Position numbers and translations under genes: made by a program. Source: Marisediminicola senii (GTDB taxonomy: Bacteria > Actinomycetota > Actinomycetes > Actinomycetales > Microbacteriaceae). From it: 39,799 nt of DNA. Positions 5,982-14,970 of the stretch are shown here, one piece after another. Each line of letters starts with the position of its first letter. The stretch's first letter is position 1. Under the pieces are notes generated by a model that did not search any database, was not told where the DNA came from, and saw nothing but the letters and a program-made list of their open reading frames with translations. The stretch is taken from positions 1-39,799 of the forward strand of contig NZ_JAALGE010000027.1 in assembly GCF_011057645.1 (NCBI RefSeq), read 5' to 3'.

Positions 5982-6907
5982 GACGCGGCACTCCTGGTCA
6001 CCGGCGCCGCGGCATCCACCCTCGCCTGGCCGTTCTCGCGGGGGGAGCGACCCTGCTCGAGCGCGGCCAGCATGCCGAGGTAGACGTGCTCGAGGCTGGG
6101 GCGGGTGATCTCGATGCCCTCGGGTTCGATGCCGCCGCCTGCCTCGACGATACGGGCGACCTCGATGGCGGGGGTCGCGGTGCGCACCTCGTGCGTGGTG
6201 TTTCCGGTGCGCCACCGCACGATGGGCACTCGCGCGTCGGCACCGCCGATCTCGTCGACACCGCCGATGTCTATGAGCCTGCCGTCGGCGATGACCCCCA
6301 CCCGGTCGCTCAGTTGCGCCGCCTCGTCGAGGTAGTGGGTCGTGAGCAGGATGCTGGTGCCCTCGTCGCGGAACGACCGGATGAGGTGCCAGAAATCCCG
6401 GCGGGCCTCGGGGTCGAAGCCCGTGGTCGGTTCGTCGAGAAACAGGAGCTCGGGCCGGCCGACGATGCCGAGCGCCACGTCGACGCGCCTGCGCTGGCCG
6501 CCGGAGAGCTTGCGAACCAGGCTGCCCGCCTGCTTCTCGAGGCCGACGGCGGCGATCACCTCGTCGACGTCGCGCGGGTGGGGGTAGAAGCCCGCGAAGT
6601 GGCGCAGCTGTTCGCGCACGGTGGCGCTGCCGCTCTCGCCGGTGCCCTGGAGCACGATGCCGAGCCTGGCCTTCCAGTCGAGTCCGCCGCGCTGCGGGTC
6701 CTGGCCGAGAACCGTCGCCTCACCGCTGGTGCGATCCCGGTACCCCTCGAGGATCTCGATGGTGGTGGACTTGCCAGCCCCATTCGGGCCGAGCAGGGAG
6801 AACACCTCGCCCCGCTCGATGTCGAAGCTCACGCCGTCGAGGGCGACGGCGGGCCCGTAGCTCTTGCGGAGGTCGCGCACGCTGACGACGGGATCGGATG
6901 CAGTCAT
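5978..6907 (-). CDS. ABC-2 type transporter ATP-binding protein
   Basis: 309 residues. Walker A GPNGAGKST (residues 40-48), signature LSGGQ (134-138), Walker B LLFLDEP (154-160), D-loop TTGFDPEARRDFW and H-loop TTHYLDEA. This is the DrrA/CcmA-like class that drives ABC-2 exporters. After the nucleotide domain there is a ~90-residue C-terminal extension ending Ala-rich. Start chosen at 6907 (MTASDPVVSVRDLRK), where the ABC fold begins; the frame could extend 11 codons further. It forms a two-gene operon with the overlapping permease. The PspC-type stress module is upstream on the same strand but 66 bp away, so co-regulation is possible, not shown. Confidence 0.93.
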   Translation of the reverse strand: MTASDPVVSVRDLRKSYGPAVALDGVSFDIERGEVFSLLGPNGAGKSTTIEILEGYRDRTSGEATVLGQDPQRGGLDWKARLGIVLQGTGESGSATVREQLRHFAGFYPHPRDVDEVIAAVGLEKQAGSLVRKLSGGQRRRVDVALGIVGRPELLFLDEPTTGFDPEARRDFWHLIRSFRDEGTSILLTTHYLDEAAQLSDRVGVIADGRLIDIGGVDEIGGADARVPIVRWRTGNTTHEVRTATPAIEVARIVEAGGGIEPEGIEITRPSLEHVYLGMLAALEQGRSPRENGQARVDAAAPVTRSAAS

Positions 6908-6973
6908 GGCTCCATGCTGGCGGCAGGAGCGCCCGGCCACAACCGCGGCCGGGCGCCCGGTGGCGCGTGCGCG

Positions 6974-7339
6974 TCAGTAGTCGGATTCGCGCCGCCGCGC
7001 CGCCCGCACGACTGCCCCGATCGCACCGGCGACCACGAGGAGGGCACCGAATCCGACCACGGCCCAGACCGTGACCTCGGCGGTGATGAACTCGGGGTCG
7101 ATGGTGCTGACGGTGAACGCGAGGGCGGCGACGATCAGCAGGATGATCCCCCACACGATAGTGGTGGCACGGGGGCGGAGGGGCTCCGGTGTACGGTCAG
7201 CGGTGCCCATGGTGCTGGCGCTGGTGGTGCTGGTGTTGGTGCTGCTGTTGCCCAGGCGCTCGCTGCTGCTGCGGTCGCTGCTGTTGCTGCTGCCGCCGCG
7301 GTCGGTGGTGCCGTATGAAGTGGTGTCGTTATCAGTCAT
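6974..7339 (-). CDS. Small two-helix membrane protein
   Basis: 121 residues. The first ~55 are Ser/Thr/Asn-rich and look disordered (TSYGTTDRGGSSNSSDRSSS). Two hydrophobic segments follow, TTIVWGIILLIVAALAFTV and VWAVVGFGALLVVAGAIGAV, and a basic tail VRAARRRESDY. No known catalytic family. Its start overlaps the end of the PspC/LiaF-like gene by 8 bp, so it is translated with it and probably belongs to the same envelope-stress module, possibly as a small partner membrane protein. The Ser/Thr tract is encoded by a simple-sequence-like stretch (TGCTGCTGG-type repeats, 7205-7300). Confidence 0.75.
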   Translation of the reverse strand: MTDNDTTSYGTTDRGGSSNSSDRSSSERLGNSSTNTSTTSASTMGTADRTPEPLRPRATTIVWGIILLIVAALAFTVSTIDPEFITAEVTVWAVVGFGALLVVAGAIGAVVRAARRRESDY

Positions 7340-9128
7340 TGCCGTTTCCTTCGGTCTGGTTGGCCCTGATCACGCGCACCTCGCCCGCGCCGAGCACGAC
7401 GGTCAGGTCGATCGATCGCGTGGCCGCCGTCCAGTCGTCGTCACCGCCTACGGGGTAGCGCTCGGAAAGCCGGCGGAGAACGCCGTCATTGTCGACCCCG
7501 AAGCGCTGCCCGGTGTCGCTCTGGATGGACCCGGCGCCCACGGTGGCCTCGACGGTCGCGTATTCGTCGGCGGGGAGGATGACCGTGAGGTCGCCCGCGC
7601 CCATGACCATGCTCACGTCTGCCGGGTTGTTGCGTGGGTCGTCGACGCTGCCGCCGGCGTCGTAGAACTCGCGCAGGTCGAGGGTCACGTCTCCGACCCC
7701 GATCACGAACCCGTTGGGGTTCTGCGACGCGTCGGCCGTGGAGTAGGCCGGGGTGTAGGTGATCTGCCCCGCCCAGTCGAAGCGGGGATCCTGCGGGGAG
7801 AGTCCCGCGACGAGCAGGGGGACCAGCAGCACGATCGCGACACCGGATGCGCCGCCGGAACGTTTGCCGAGCACGCCGTTGACGATGATGCCGGCGGCCA
7901 GCACGCCCAGGGTGACACTGAGGCCGGTGAATACGACGGGGGCGTCGTACCGACCGTCGCCCAGGGCCAGCACCGTGAGGCCGCCTGCCACGAGTGCCAG
8001 GCCGATCACGACGAACGAGTAAAGCGGGTTCGACCTGGTGCGGGCGCGCTCTGCGCGGTCTGCGGCGGCGCGGGCGAGGCGTTCAGCCCGGGCCCTCGCC
8101 TGGGCTGCCTGTGCGGCCGCGTGTCGATCGGCCTGCTGCTGGCGCTTGAACGCGGCGTTCTGCGCGGTGAACAGTGCCTGCTGCTCGCGCCACGCCGCGA
8201 ACTCCTCGGCGGAGGCGTCACGGGCCGGGGCGGGTGGCGCTGTCGGCGGAGTCGGACCGGTCGGCGCGGTCGGCGCGGTCGGACCGGTCGCTGCATACGG
8301 TGCAGGCTGATCAGCCGACGAGGTCGGGGCCCCGAAGGCCATCGGCGTCGTCGCGTTCTGCGCGGCATCGGCGGCCGTCGTGGCGGGATATCCGGAGAGG
8401 GGCACGGTGGCCGCGGCATCCACCCCATACCCGGGTGAATACGACGCGGGATACGGGGTCGTGTATGCCGCGGTGGCCGGAGCGTCGGACGCTGAACCGT
8501 AGGGGGTATCGCGGGGAGGGGTGGGGGCGCCGAACGGCGGGTCGGTGGGGCTGCCGGAGCGCCTGGCCACCCAGACGACGAAGACCACGATGGCGGCGAG
8601 GACGATGATCGTCCAGATCGCGCGGCCGACGGAATCTCCCCAGTACGGGTCGCCCTGCCAGTCGGAGCCGAGCGACCAGAATCCCTGCGCCACCGGCAGC
8701 ATCGACAGCAGCACGAGCGCGCCGATGCCGGCGATCGGCGATTCGATGCGGCCGCGGATGAGCTGCTCGAGCTGGATCTTGCCCGTGCCGTCTGGCAGGA
8801 GTAGCCACGCCGCGGCGTACAGCAGCAGCGCGGGCCCGCCGAGCACGGCGAGCACGACCACGATTCCGCGCACGATGATCGGGTCGATACCGAGCCGCTC
8901 GGCGATGCCCGCGCACACGCCGCCGAGCCAGCCGGGGCGGCGGGGCAGGTCGATGTCGCGCAGCCATTCGAAGAACCGGTTGGAGCCGGGGGGTGGGGTG
9001 GGGCCCGTGCCGCCTGCGGTCGTGCCGCCGGGGCCGCTCGTGCTGCCTGCGGTGCTCGTGCTGCCTGCGGTGCCGGGGGTGCCGGGGGGCGGGGTGTCTG
9101 TGCCGTCGCCGGGTGATTCAGTAACCAT
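7332..9128 (-). CDS. PspC domain and LiaF-like (toastrack) membrane protein
   Basis: 598 residues. After a Gly/Pro/Thr-rich head, residues ~52-115 form a PspC domain (WLGGVCAGIAERLGIDPIIV, then a hydrophobic helix LLLYAAAWLLLPDG). Two more hydrophobic segments follow at ~132-150 and ~170-188. A Pro/Ala/Thr-rich linker and an Ala/Arg/Gln-rich coiled stretch (~310-370) lead to four membrane segments (~372-480). The C-terminal ~115 residues (GDVTLDLREFYD, MVMGAGDLTVILPADEY, VVLGAGEVRVIRANQ) have the beta-repeat pattern of the LiaF C-terminal/toastrack domain. Proteins with this make-up sense or restrain envelope-stress signalling. It is divergent from a kinase with the same PspC domain, which supports that role. 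Confidence 0.85.
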   Translation of the reverse strand: MVTESPGDGTDTPPPGTPGTAGSTSTAGSTSGPGGTTAGGTGPTPPPGSNRFFEWLRDIDLPRRPGWLGGVCAGIAERLGIDPIIVRGIVVVLAVLGGPALLLYAAAWLLLPDGTGKIQLEQLIRGRIESPIAGIGALVLLSMLPVAQGFWSLGSDWQGDPYWGDSVGRAIWTIIVLAAIVVFVVWVARRSGSPTDPPFGAPTPPRDTPYGSASDAPATAAYTTPYPASYSPGYGVDAAATVPLSGYPATTAADAAQNATTPMAFGAPTSSADQPAPYAATGPTAPTAPTGPTPPTAPPAPARDASAEEFAAWREQQALFTAQNAAFKRQQQADRHAAAQAAQARARAERLARAAADRAERARTRSNPLYSFVVIGLALVAGGLTVLALGDGRYDAPVVFTGLSVTLGVLAAGIIVNGVLGKRSGGASGVAIVLLVPLLVAGLSPQDPRFDWAGQITYTPAYSTADASQNPNGFVIGVGDVTLDLREFYDAGGSVDDPRNNPADVSMVMGAGDLTVILPADEYATVEATVGAGSIQSDTGQRFGVDNDGVLRRLSERYPVGGDDDWTAATRSIDLTVVLGAGEVRVIRANQTEGNGND

Positions 9129-9231
9129 GACTCGATGATGGCCTCGGCAGGCGCGTCGGGGCGATGGGGGATGACCCCGATTGCACCCTGATCTTCACCC
9201 TGACCGGTGCGATCTCACCGTCGCCCTCTGC

Positions 9232-9237
9232 TTGGAT
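9232..9237 (+). promoter_or_regulatory. -10-like box before the PspC-kinase gene
   Basis: TTGGAT lies 6 nt before the GTG at 9244 with no ribosome site between, the geometry of a leaderless start. It lies in the 115-bp divergent region shared with the PspC/LiaF-like gene. Weak match to consensus. Confidence 0.3.
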
Positions 9238-9243
9238 CGAGTG

Positions 9244-10443
9244 GTGACGACACCGCGAACCAGGCCGCCCCTCGTGCGCCCGCGCCACGTCGTCGTCGGC
9301 GGGGTCAGTGAAGCGCTGGCCGTTCACCTCGGGTGGTCGACGCGAGTGGTGCGACTGGTGATAATCGCGCTCGCCGTCGCGGGGGGCGGGGGCGTGCTGC
9401 TCTACCTGTGGCTGTGGGCGTTCGTTCCCCTCGAGGAGCAGGGCGCCGATGCCGTGGCCCCGGATCCGTCGATGGTGGATGCCGCTGCCGTGCGCCGCCG
9501 CGCCCCGGTCGCCGCGCTGCTCGTGGCCGTCGCCGCCGTATCGGCCGCGATCGCGTTCGGCTCCCTCGCCACCGCGGAGGGCACCGCATCGCTGGCCCTC
9601 CTCGGCGTCACCGCGGCCGGCGGCCTCGCCGTCGCGTGGAGCCTGTACTTCGACCGGCACGACCCCGGGCGCTCGCCGCGGTACGGCACCGGCATTCGCA
9701 TCGCCGCGGGCGCGCTGCTGTTCGTCGCCGGGGCGGTCGCCCTCGCGAGCCGCCCGAGCGCGGTCAATGCCGTCATCGGGGTGGGGCTGGTCGTGCTCGC
9801 GGTGGCCGTGGTCGTCGCGCCGCGCGTCGTGACCCTGTGGACCGAGCTCATGCGCGAGCGTTCCGCCAGGGTGCGCGAGGAGCAGCGGGCCGAGATCGCG
9901 GCGCACCTGCACGACTCGGTGCTGCAGACCCTCGCGCTGATCCAGAACCGGGCGGGCGCCTCGAGCGAGGTGGCCCGCATCGCGAGGGCGCAGGAACGCG
10001 AACTGCGGGACTGGCTGTTCGCGGCCGACGAGCCGGTCGCAGCCGACCTCGCCACCGAGCTGCGCCGGGTCGCGGCATCCATCGAACTGGATTTCGCCGC
10101 GCGCATCGACGTGGTCTCGGCCGGCGTGCCGGACGGGCTGGCATCGGCGGGAACCGCATCGGCGCCCCTGCTCGCGGCGGCCAGGGAGGCCATGCTGAAC
10201 GCCGCCAGGCACGCCGGCGGAGACGTGTCGGTGTATATCGAGTCACTGCCCGCATCGACCGACGTGTTCGTGCGCGACCGCGGGCCGGGCGTCGACCTCC
10301 GCGCACTGCCGGCCGACCGGCTCGGCATCCGCGAATCGATCGTGGGGCGGATGATGCGCGCCGGGGGCACGGCGACCGTGCGACCGGGTGCCGGCGGGGT
10401 GGGGACCGAAGTACATTTGCGGTTGGAGGTAGACCGTGATTGA
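9244..10443 (+). CDS. PspC-domain sensor histidine kinase
   Basis: About 399 residues. The N-terminus is a PspC domain (VVVGGVSEALAVHLGWSTRVVRLVIIALAVAGG split by its helix; LLYLWLWAFVPLEEQ). Four more hydrophobic segments follow to ~residue 195. The HisKA_3 dimerisation motif is EEQRAEIAAHLHDSVLQTL, with His223 as likely phosphoacceptor. The catalytic domain has ARHAGG (N box region), RDRGPGVD and RLGIRESIVGRM. It ends with VRPGAGGVGTEVHL. The start is uncertain: GTG 9241, GTG 9244 or TTG 9181; 9244 fits the -10-like box. It overlaps the response regulator gene by 8 bp. It presumably senses envelope stress together with the divergent PspC/LiaF-like protein. Confidence 0.88.
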   Translation: MTTPRTRPPLVRPRHVVVGGVSEALAVHLGWSTRVVRLVIIALAVAGGGGVLLYLWLWAFVPLEEQGADAVAPDPSMVDAAAVRRRAPVAALLVAVAAVSAAIAFGSLATAEGTASLALLGVTAAGGLAVAWSLYFDRHDPGRSPRYGTGIRIAAGALLFVAGAVALASRPSAVNAVIGVGLVVLAVAVVVAPRVVTLWTELMRERSARVREEQRAEIAAHLHDSVLQTLALIQNRAGASSEVARIARAQERELRDWLFAADEPVAADLATELRRVAASIELDFAARIDVVSAGVPDGLASAGTASAPLLAAAREAMLNAARHAGGDVSVYIESLPASTDVFVRDRGPGVDLRALPADRLGIRESIVGRMMRAGGTATVRPGAGGVGTEVHLRLEVDRD

Positions 10444-11083
10444 GGTGCTGATCGTCGACGACCATTCGATCTTTCGGTCGGGGCTGCGCAGCGACCTCGA
10501 CGCGTCGCTCTCGGTGGTCGCCGAGGCGGCATCCGTCGACGAAGCGGTCGAGCTGATCGCCCAGCACCGGCCACGCGTGGTGCTGCTCGACGTGCACCTG
10601 CCGGGTGGCGCGGGAGGCGGGGGTGCCGAAGTCATCCGACGCTCCAGCGCGCTGCTGGGTGAGGTGACCTTCCTCGCGCTGAGCGTCTCGGACTCGGCGG
10701 AAGACGTCGTCGGGGTGATCAGGGCGGGCGCCCGCGGGTACATCACCAAGGGCAGCTCCGGCGCGGAGGTCTCGCGGGCCGTCGCCGCGGTGGCCGGTGG
10801 CGACGCGGTGTTCTCGCCGCGACTGGCCGGGTTCGTGCTCGACGCGTTCGGCGCGGTCGCGGGGGAGCAGGCCGAGACCAGCGACGAGCTCGACCGACTG
10901 TCGGCCCGCGAGCGCGAGGTGATGCGCCTCATCGCCCGCGGCTACTCCTACCGCGAGGTCGCCACCGAGCTGTTCATCTCGGTCAAGACCGTGGAGAGCC
11001 ACGTCTCGGCCGTGCTGCGCAAGCTGCAGCTGTCGTCACGCCACGAACTCACGGCGTGGGCGCTGGAGCGCAAGCTTCTCTGA
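10436..11083 (+). CDS. NarL/LuxR-type response regulator
   Basis: 215 residues. Receiver domain with acidic pair VDDH (Asp8, Asp9), phosphoacceptor Asp52 in VVLLDVHLPGG, and Lys105 in GYITKGSSGAE. The C-terminal LuxR helix-turn-helix (~148-205) contains LSAREREVMRLIARGYSYRE, VATELFISVKTVESHVSAV and LRKL. The GTG start lies inside the end of the kinase gene (8-bp overlap), so it is the cognate partner. The likely targets, by analogy with LiaRS-type systems, are the divergent PspC/LiaF operon and perhaps the ABC exporter further along. Confidence 0.94.
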   Translation: MIEVLIVDDHSIFRSGLRSDLDASLSVVAEAASVDEAVELIAQHRPRVVLLDVHLPGGAGGGGAEVIRRSSALLGEVTFLALSVSDSAEDVVGVIRAGARGYITKGSSGAEVSRAVAAVAGGDAVFSPRLAGFVLDAFGAVAGEQAETSDELDRLSAREREVMRLIARGYSYREVATELFISVKTVESHVSAVLRKLQLSSRHELTAWALERKLL

Positions 11084-11089
11084 GGGTCG

Positions 11090-11773
11090 TCAGCCCCAGA
11101 CCGTGCTGACGAGCGAGCCGAGCAGGTTGTCGGTCGGAAAGTTCGCTTGCCAGACGGTGATGACCACCGAATCGCGCAGGAACACGGTGTCGCCGACCTC
11201 GACCGGGTACTGCTCGTCCTGCCGTACCCGCTGGCAGCGCTCGCCGCCCTCGACCGACGTGCACTCGAAACCGTCCGCGGGAAGCGACGCCAGGTACAGG
11301 GCCGCGATCGCCGGGTCGACCGTGGCCATCTCGACGGTGAGGCCGGAGATGTCGGCTCCCGGGTCGCGCCAGATGCAGCGCAGCTGGGTCTGGCTCGCGA
11401 TGACCTGCCCGGGGGTCGCGCCCTCGGCCGGCGCGACGGGGTCGACCCGCCCCGTCGGGGTGAAGTACTCCCCGCCCTCCTCGCCGACGACCCCCGGGTC
11501 ATTGAGCGGGGTGCCCTCGAACGTCGATGCGTAGGTCTGCGGGTCGACGATCGTCTCGCACGCCTCGGGAATGACCGGGGTGGATGCCGCGGCGTCCGGC
11601 GACGCGGAGGGCGACGGTGACGCCGAGCCGTCGGTCGACTCCCCTGGCGACGCGGACGACCCGCCGGTCGACGATGCCGACGGTGTCGGCGACCCCGAAC
11701 CACCGGTGGCGCACCCGGTCAGCACGAGGAGCGAGACGAGTACTGCTGCTGACCGCCGGACGCGCTGCTGCAT
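11090..11773 (-). CDS. Secreted lipoprotein, Ser/Thr-rich
   Basis: 227 residues. A basic start (MQQRVRRSAA), hydrophobic core (VLVSLLVLTG) and lipobox LTGC with Cys21 indicate export and lipidation. A ~55-residue Ser/Gly/Pro/Thr spacer follows, then a globular domain with four cysteines (EACETI, LRCIWRD, FECTSVEGGERCQR), which may form two disulfides outside the membrane. No known enzyme family recognised. ATG 11773 is chosen because AGAGAG lies 6 nt upstream; ATG 11779 is an alternative. Convergent with the response regulator (6-bp gap) and 10 bp downstream of the aminotransferase gene on the same strand, so they may share a transcript. Confidence 0.85.
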   Translation of the reverse strand: MQQRVRRSAAVLVSLLVLTGCATGGSGSPTPSASSTGGSSASPGESTDGSASPSPSASPDAAASTPVIPEACETIVDPQTYASTFEGTPLNDPGVVGEEGGEYFTPTGRVDPVAPAEGATPGQVIASQTQLRCIWRDPGADISGLTVEMATVDPAIAALYLASLPADGFECTSVEGGERCQRVRQDEQYPVEVGDTVFLRDSVVITVWQANFPTDNLLGSLVSTVWG

Positions 11774-11783
11774 AGTCATCTCT

Positions 11784-13010
11784 CTACGCGAAGAGTCGCT
11801 GCAGTCGCTGCACGCCCTCGAGGAGCGCGTCGTCGCCCAGCGCATACGACAGCCGCACGTAGCCGCTCGGGCCGAACGCCTCGCCGGGCACCACCGCGAC
11901 CTCGGCCTGCTCGAGGATCAGGTCGGCGAGCTCGAGGGAGGTGGTGGGGGTGACCCCGCCCCACTCGCGGTTCAGCAGCCCGGTGACATCGGGATAGACG
12001 TAGAAGGCGCCCTCGGGAGTGGGGCACACCAGGCCGTCGATCTTGCTCAGCTCGCGAACGATGGTCGTGCGTCGCCGGTCGAAGGCGAGGCGCATCTCCT
12101 CGACGGTATCCTGCGGCCCGGTCAGCGCGGCGATCGCGGCACGCTGCGAGATGTTCGACACGTTCGACGACAGGTGCGACTGCAGGTTCGACGCGGCCTT
12201 CGTGACGTCGGCGGGGGCGACCATCCAGCCGAGGCGCCAGCCGGTCATGGCGTAGGTCTTCGCGACACCGTTCACCAGGATGGTGGTGTCGGCGAGGGCG
12301 GGAACCGCCTCGACGATCGAGATCGCGCGGGCGCCGTCGTAGACGAGGTTCTGGTAGATCTCGTCGGCAACGACCCAGATACCGTGCTCGAGTGCCCATT
12401 CGCCGATCGCGCGGGTCTCGTCCGGCGTGTACACCGAACCGGTCGGGTTCGACGGCGACACGAAGAGCAGCACCTTGGTGCGGGGCGTGCGGGCGGCTTC
12501 GAGCTGCTCGACCGTGACCCGGTAGTCCTGGTCGGCCCCGGCGAAGACCTCGACGGGGATGCCGCCAGCGAGGCGCACCACCTCGGGATACGTGGTCCAG
12601 TACGGGGCGGGCATCAATACCTCGTCACCGTCGTCGACGATGGCCGCGAATGCCTCGTATACCGCCTGCTTGCCACCGTTGGTCACGATGACCTGGCTCG
12701 CGGGAACGGTGAGGCCGCTGTCGCGGCGGGTCTTCTCCGCGATCGCCTCCCGTAGCTCGGGGAGGCCGGCAGCGGCGGTGTAGCGGTGGTTGCGCGGGTC
12801 GAGCACTGCGGCGGACGCGGCCTCGACGATGTTCGGTGGCGTCGGGAAGTCGGGCTCGCCCGCGGCGAAGCTGATCACGGGCCGTCCGGCGGCCTGCAGG
12901 GCCTTGGCCTTCGAATCGACCTTCAGGGTCGCGGATTCGGCGATCGCGGCGATGCGACGGGAGATACGGGGCAGGGGGGCCGCGGGGGCCTGGGGCGAAG
13001 AGGTGTCCAC
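11784..13010 (-). CDS. Class I aminotransferase (aspartate/prephenate type)
   Basis: 408 residues. Fold-type I PLP enzyme of the AspC Ib subgroup: [14 protein letters not shown] (substrate-binding start), [42 protein letters not shown] (Asn binding PLP ring and Pro-Thr-Gly), [13 protein letters not shown], and the Schiff-base Lys251 in [19 protein letters not shown]. The conserved Arg near the C-terminus is in GYVRLSYA. It transfers amino groups between aspartate or aromatic precursors and 2-oxoglutarate. This gene is regularly found beside tRNA-Trp-secE in actinobacteria. GTG start with a TACTCT box 6 nt upstream, so probably leaderless. Confidence 0.93.
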   Translation of the reverse strand: MDTSSPQAPAAPLPRISRRIAAIAESATLKVDSKAKALQAAGRPVISFAAGEPDFPTPPNIVEAASAAVLDPRNHRYTAAAGLPELREAIAEKTRRDSGLTVPASQVIVTNGGKQAVYEAFAAIVDDGDEVLMPAPYWTTYPEVVRLAGGIPVEVFAGADQDYRVTVEQLEAARTPRTKVLLFVSPSNPTGSVYTPDETRAIGEWALEHGIWVVADEIYQNLVYDGARAISIVEAVPALADTTILVNGVAKTYAMTGWRLGWMVAPADVTKAASNLQSHLSSNVSNISQRAAIAALTGPQDTVEEMRLAFDRRRTTIVRELSKIDGLVCPTPEGAFYVYPDVTGLLNREWGGVTPTTSLELADLILEQAEVAVVPGEAFGPSGYVRLSYALGDDALLEGVQRLQRLFA

Positions 13011-13016
13011 CCTGCC

Positions 13017-13022
13017 AGAGTA
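13017..13022 (-). promoter_or_regulatory. -10 box of a likely leaderless promoter
   Basis: TACTCT on the minus strand ends 6 nt before the GTG of the aminotransferase gene. The intervening GGCAGG is a poor ribosome site at that spacing, so the transcript probably begins at the start codon. Confidence 0.45.
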
Positions 13023-13054
13023 CCGACCCGCACCTGCGCTCGGAGGGTGCTGGC

Positions 13055-13083
13055 TTTACAGCCCAATCGGGGTGACCTAGACT
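13055..13083 (+). promoter_or_regulatory. Promoter of tRNA-Trp (and secE-nusG)
   Basis: -35 TTTACA (13055-13060) and -10 TAGACT (13078-13083) with a 17-bp spacer, a near-consensus housekeeping promoter. Transcription would start near 13090, 94 nt before tRNA-Trp. No terminator is seen between the tRNA and secE. Confidence 0.65.
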
Positions 13084-13183
13084 GACTCCCGGTAGTGCAA
13101 ATCTGCCATGCTTTTGTGTGCCCATTTTTGTGGCCGACATTCGTGACTGCCCCATCGTCACATGCATGGTGGTCTCGCTCCGA

Positions 13184-13256
13184 AGGGCGGTGGCTCAATT
13201 GGTAGAGCAGCGGTCTCCAAAACCGCAGGTTGCAGGTTCAAGTCCTGTCCGCCCTG
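13184..13256 (+). tRNA. trpT: tRNA-Trp (CCA anticodon)
   Basis: 73-nt cloverleaf. Acceptor stem AGGGCGG (13184-13190) pairs with CCGCCCT (13249-13255), discriminator G at 13256. Anticodon stem GCGGT/ACCGC encloses loop CTCCAAA with anticodon CCA at 13217-13219. The T arm has GGTTCAAGTCC. The 3' CCA is not encoded. Its place just before secE-nusG-rplKA is the standard actinobacterial arrangement. Confidence 0.97.
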
Positions 13257-13358
13257 CAGCTCGGTTCATGCGACAGAGCAGTGTTCAGGTCGCATGGAAA
13301 CAAATAGAGGCCGGTCGGTGCAGGTAGCCGGCCGGCTGAAGTGTGGAAGGCAGTGAGC

Positions 13359-13640
13359 GTGGCGAAGAACGTAATCGACGAACCCAGCGAGGACATCGTC
13401 GCCAACTCCCGTCTCGACCGGGCCGGACGTCGCGGCCCCTTCGGCCGGATCGGACTGTTCCTCAAGCAGGTCGTAAACGAACTCAAGAAGGTCGTCACCC
13501 CGACCCGCAAGGAACTGTTCAGCTACACCGGTGTCGTGCTCGCGTTCGTCGTGATCATGATGGCGCTGGTATCGGGCTTCGACTTCGTGTTCGGTCTCGC
13601 CGTCGGTTATGTATTCGGCGACGGGCCCACCACCACCTAG
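13359..13640 (+). CDS. secE: Preprotein translocase subunit SecE
   Basis: 93 residues. The amphipathic segment [20 protein letters not shown], then [20 protein letters not shown] is the SecE signature, and one membrane helix follows ([20 protein letters not shown]). SecE clamps SecY in the Sec translocon of the cytoplasmic membrane. It is the short single-helix form usual in actinobacteria, with a ~30-residue polar head. GTG 13359 is chosen because GGAAGG lies 8 nt upstream; GTG 13341 and 13353 are in frame alternatives. Follows tRNA-Trp and precedes nusG. Confidence 0.95.
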   Translation: MAKNVIDEPSEDIVANSRLDRAGRRGPFGRIGLFLKQVVNELKKVVTPTRKELFSYTGVVLAFVVIMMALVSGFDFVFGLAVGYVFGDGPTTT

Positions 13641-13795
13641 GCACCGGGAGCCCGCCGCGGACGATCGTGTGGCACGACCTGCGCCGCACGACGAGCGCGG
13701 AGCCGCAGCACGACGCGGCCAGAACTACGACCAGGTCCCCGTATGGCGGCAATGCCGCGGGCGAGACCAGAACTCAACGAATGGAATGGAACTCA

Positions 13796-14839
13796 GTGGC
13801 TGACACACACCGCGATGACATCGACCTCGCGACTGCGGCAGAGCAGTCCTCCGAGGATGACGAAGCGCAGGAGGGCAACGAGCTCGCCGGAGACGAATCG
13901 TCCGTCGAGCCCGCCGAGCAGCTCGCGATCCACGTGGACGGCGAGGGTGACCCCGACATCGAGTCTGACCTGAACGCCGCGCTCGACGCCGTCGCTACCG
14001 CCGTCGACCCCGAGGCCGACGCCATCGTGGACGACGCACTCGAGGTCGGCTCCCTCGACGAGGCCGACGCATCCGTCGCCGCCACCGACGACGAAGCAGA
14101 CATCGAGGCCGAAGAAGAGGCCCTCGAGGAGCCCGAAATCGCCCCGTACACCGGCGAAGAGCCCGACGCGGGCGACGAGGTCGTCGACCCCGCCGCCGAC
14201 GATGCCGGCGCCGAGCCCGCCGAGGTCGACCCGTACGAGGCATTCCGCAAGGAGCTCAAGGCGAAGCCCGGCAAGTGGTACGTCATCCACTCCTACGCGG
14301 GCTTCGAGAAGCGCGTCAAGCAGAACATCGAGAACCGCAAGGTCAGCATGGCGATGGAGGACTACGTCTTCCAGGTCGAGGTGCCGATGGAAGACGTCGT
14401 CGAGATCAAGAACGGCCAGCGCAAGCTCGTCAACCGCGTGCGCATCCCCGGATACGTGCTCGTGCTCATGGACCTCAATGAGGACTCCTGGTCGGTCGTT
14501 CGCCACACCCCCGGCGTCACCGGATTCGTCGGCAACAGCCACAACCCGACCGCGCTGCGCTTCGAAGAGGCGTTCTCGATGCTGAAGAGCCTCGTGCAGA
14601 TCGTCGAAGCACCGGTCAAGGCCGGCGCCAAGGGCGGCAAGACCACCGCGCGCTCCATCCCGCAGGAAGTCGACTTCGAGGTCGGCGAGACCATCACCAT
14701 CAAGGAAGGGTCGTTCGCGGGCCTGCCTGGATCGATCAGCGAGATCAAGCCGGAGAGTGGCAAGCTCACCGTGCTCGTATCGCTGTTCGAGCGTGAGACC
14801 CCGGTCGAGCTCAGCTTCGACCAGGTCACCAAGCTGTAG
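13796..14839 (+). CDS. nusG: Transcription termination/antitermination protein NusG
   Basis: About 347 residues, far longer than the ~180 of E. coli NusG because of a ~155-residue acidic N-terminal extension rich in Asp, Glu and Ala (for example [19 protein letters not shown]), a feature of many actinobacterial NusG proteins. The NGN domain starts near residue 159 ([20 protein letters not shown]) and binds RNA polymerase; [14 protein letters not shown] and [12 protein letters not shown] are typical. The KOW domain is near the C-terminus ([20 protein letters not shown]). GTG 13796 is preferred; ATG 13781, five codons upstream, is possible. The Rho-binding and ribosome contacts would be in the KOW part. 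Confidence 0.95.
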   Translation: MADTHRDDIDLATAAEQSSEDDEAQEGNELAGDESSVEPAEQLAIHVDGEGDPDIESDLNAALDAVATAVDPEADAIVDDALEVGSLDEADASVAATDDEADIEAEEEALEEPEIAPYTGEEPDAGDEVVDPAADDAGAEPAEVDPYEAFRKELKAKPGKWYVIHSYAGFEKRVKQNIENRKVSMAMEDYVFQVEVPMEDVVEIKNGQRKLVNRVRIPGYVLVLMDLNEDSWSVVRHTPGVTGFVGNSHNPTALRFEEAFSMLKSLVQIVEAPVKAGAKGGKTTARSIPQEVDFEVGETITIKEGSFAGLPGSISEIKPESGKLTVLVSLFERETPVELSFDQVTKL

Positions 14840-14848
14840 GCAAATGGT

Positions 14849-14863
14849 CCGCCCTCCGGGCGG
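14849..14863 (+). other. Short hairpin between nusG and rplK
   Basis: CCGCCC-TCC-GGGCGG, a 6-bp stem 10 nt after the nusG stop with no T-run behind it. It may tune read-through into rplKA or be an mRNA end; it does not look like a full terminator. Confidence 0.3.
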
Positions 14864-14970
14864 CACCGTCGGCGCAGCGACACCGCGCCCCACAAACCAC
14901 CGCGACCGGATCTGCCGGCATCGCGGGAGATCAGCCGGACTTCGGCTGGTCGAAACAGAAAAGGAAAACA

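Noticed and set aside
13343-13795. NusG N-terminal extension reading further upstream through secE
   Set aside because: The frame is open but overlaps secE in another frame and contains no domain. Starts at 13781 or 13796 follow the gap after secE.
14849-14863. Terminator between nusG and rplK
   Set aside because: Only a 6-bp stem and no T-run; kept as a hairpin, not as a terminator.
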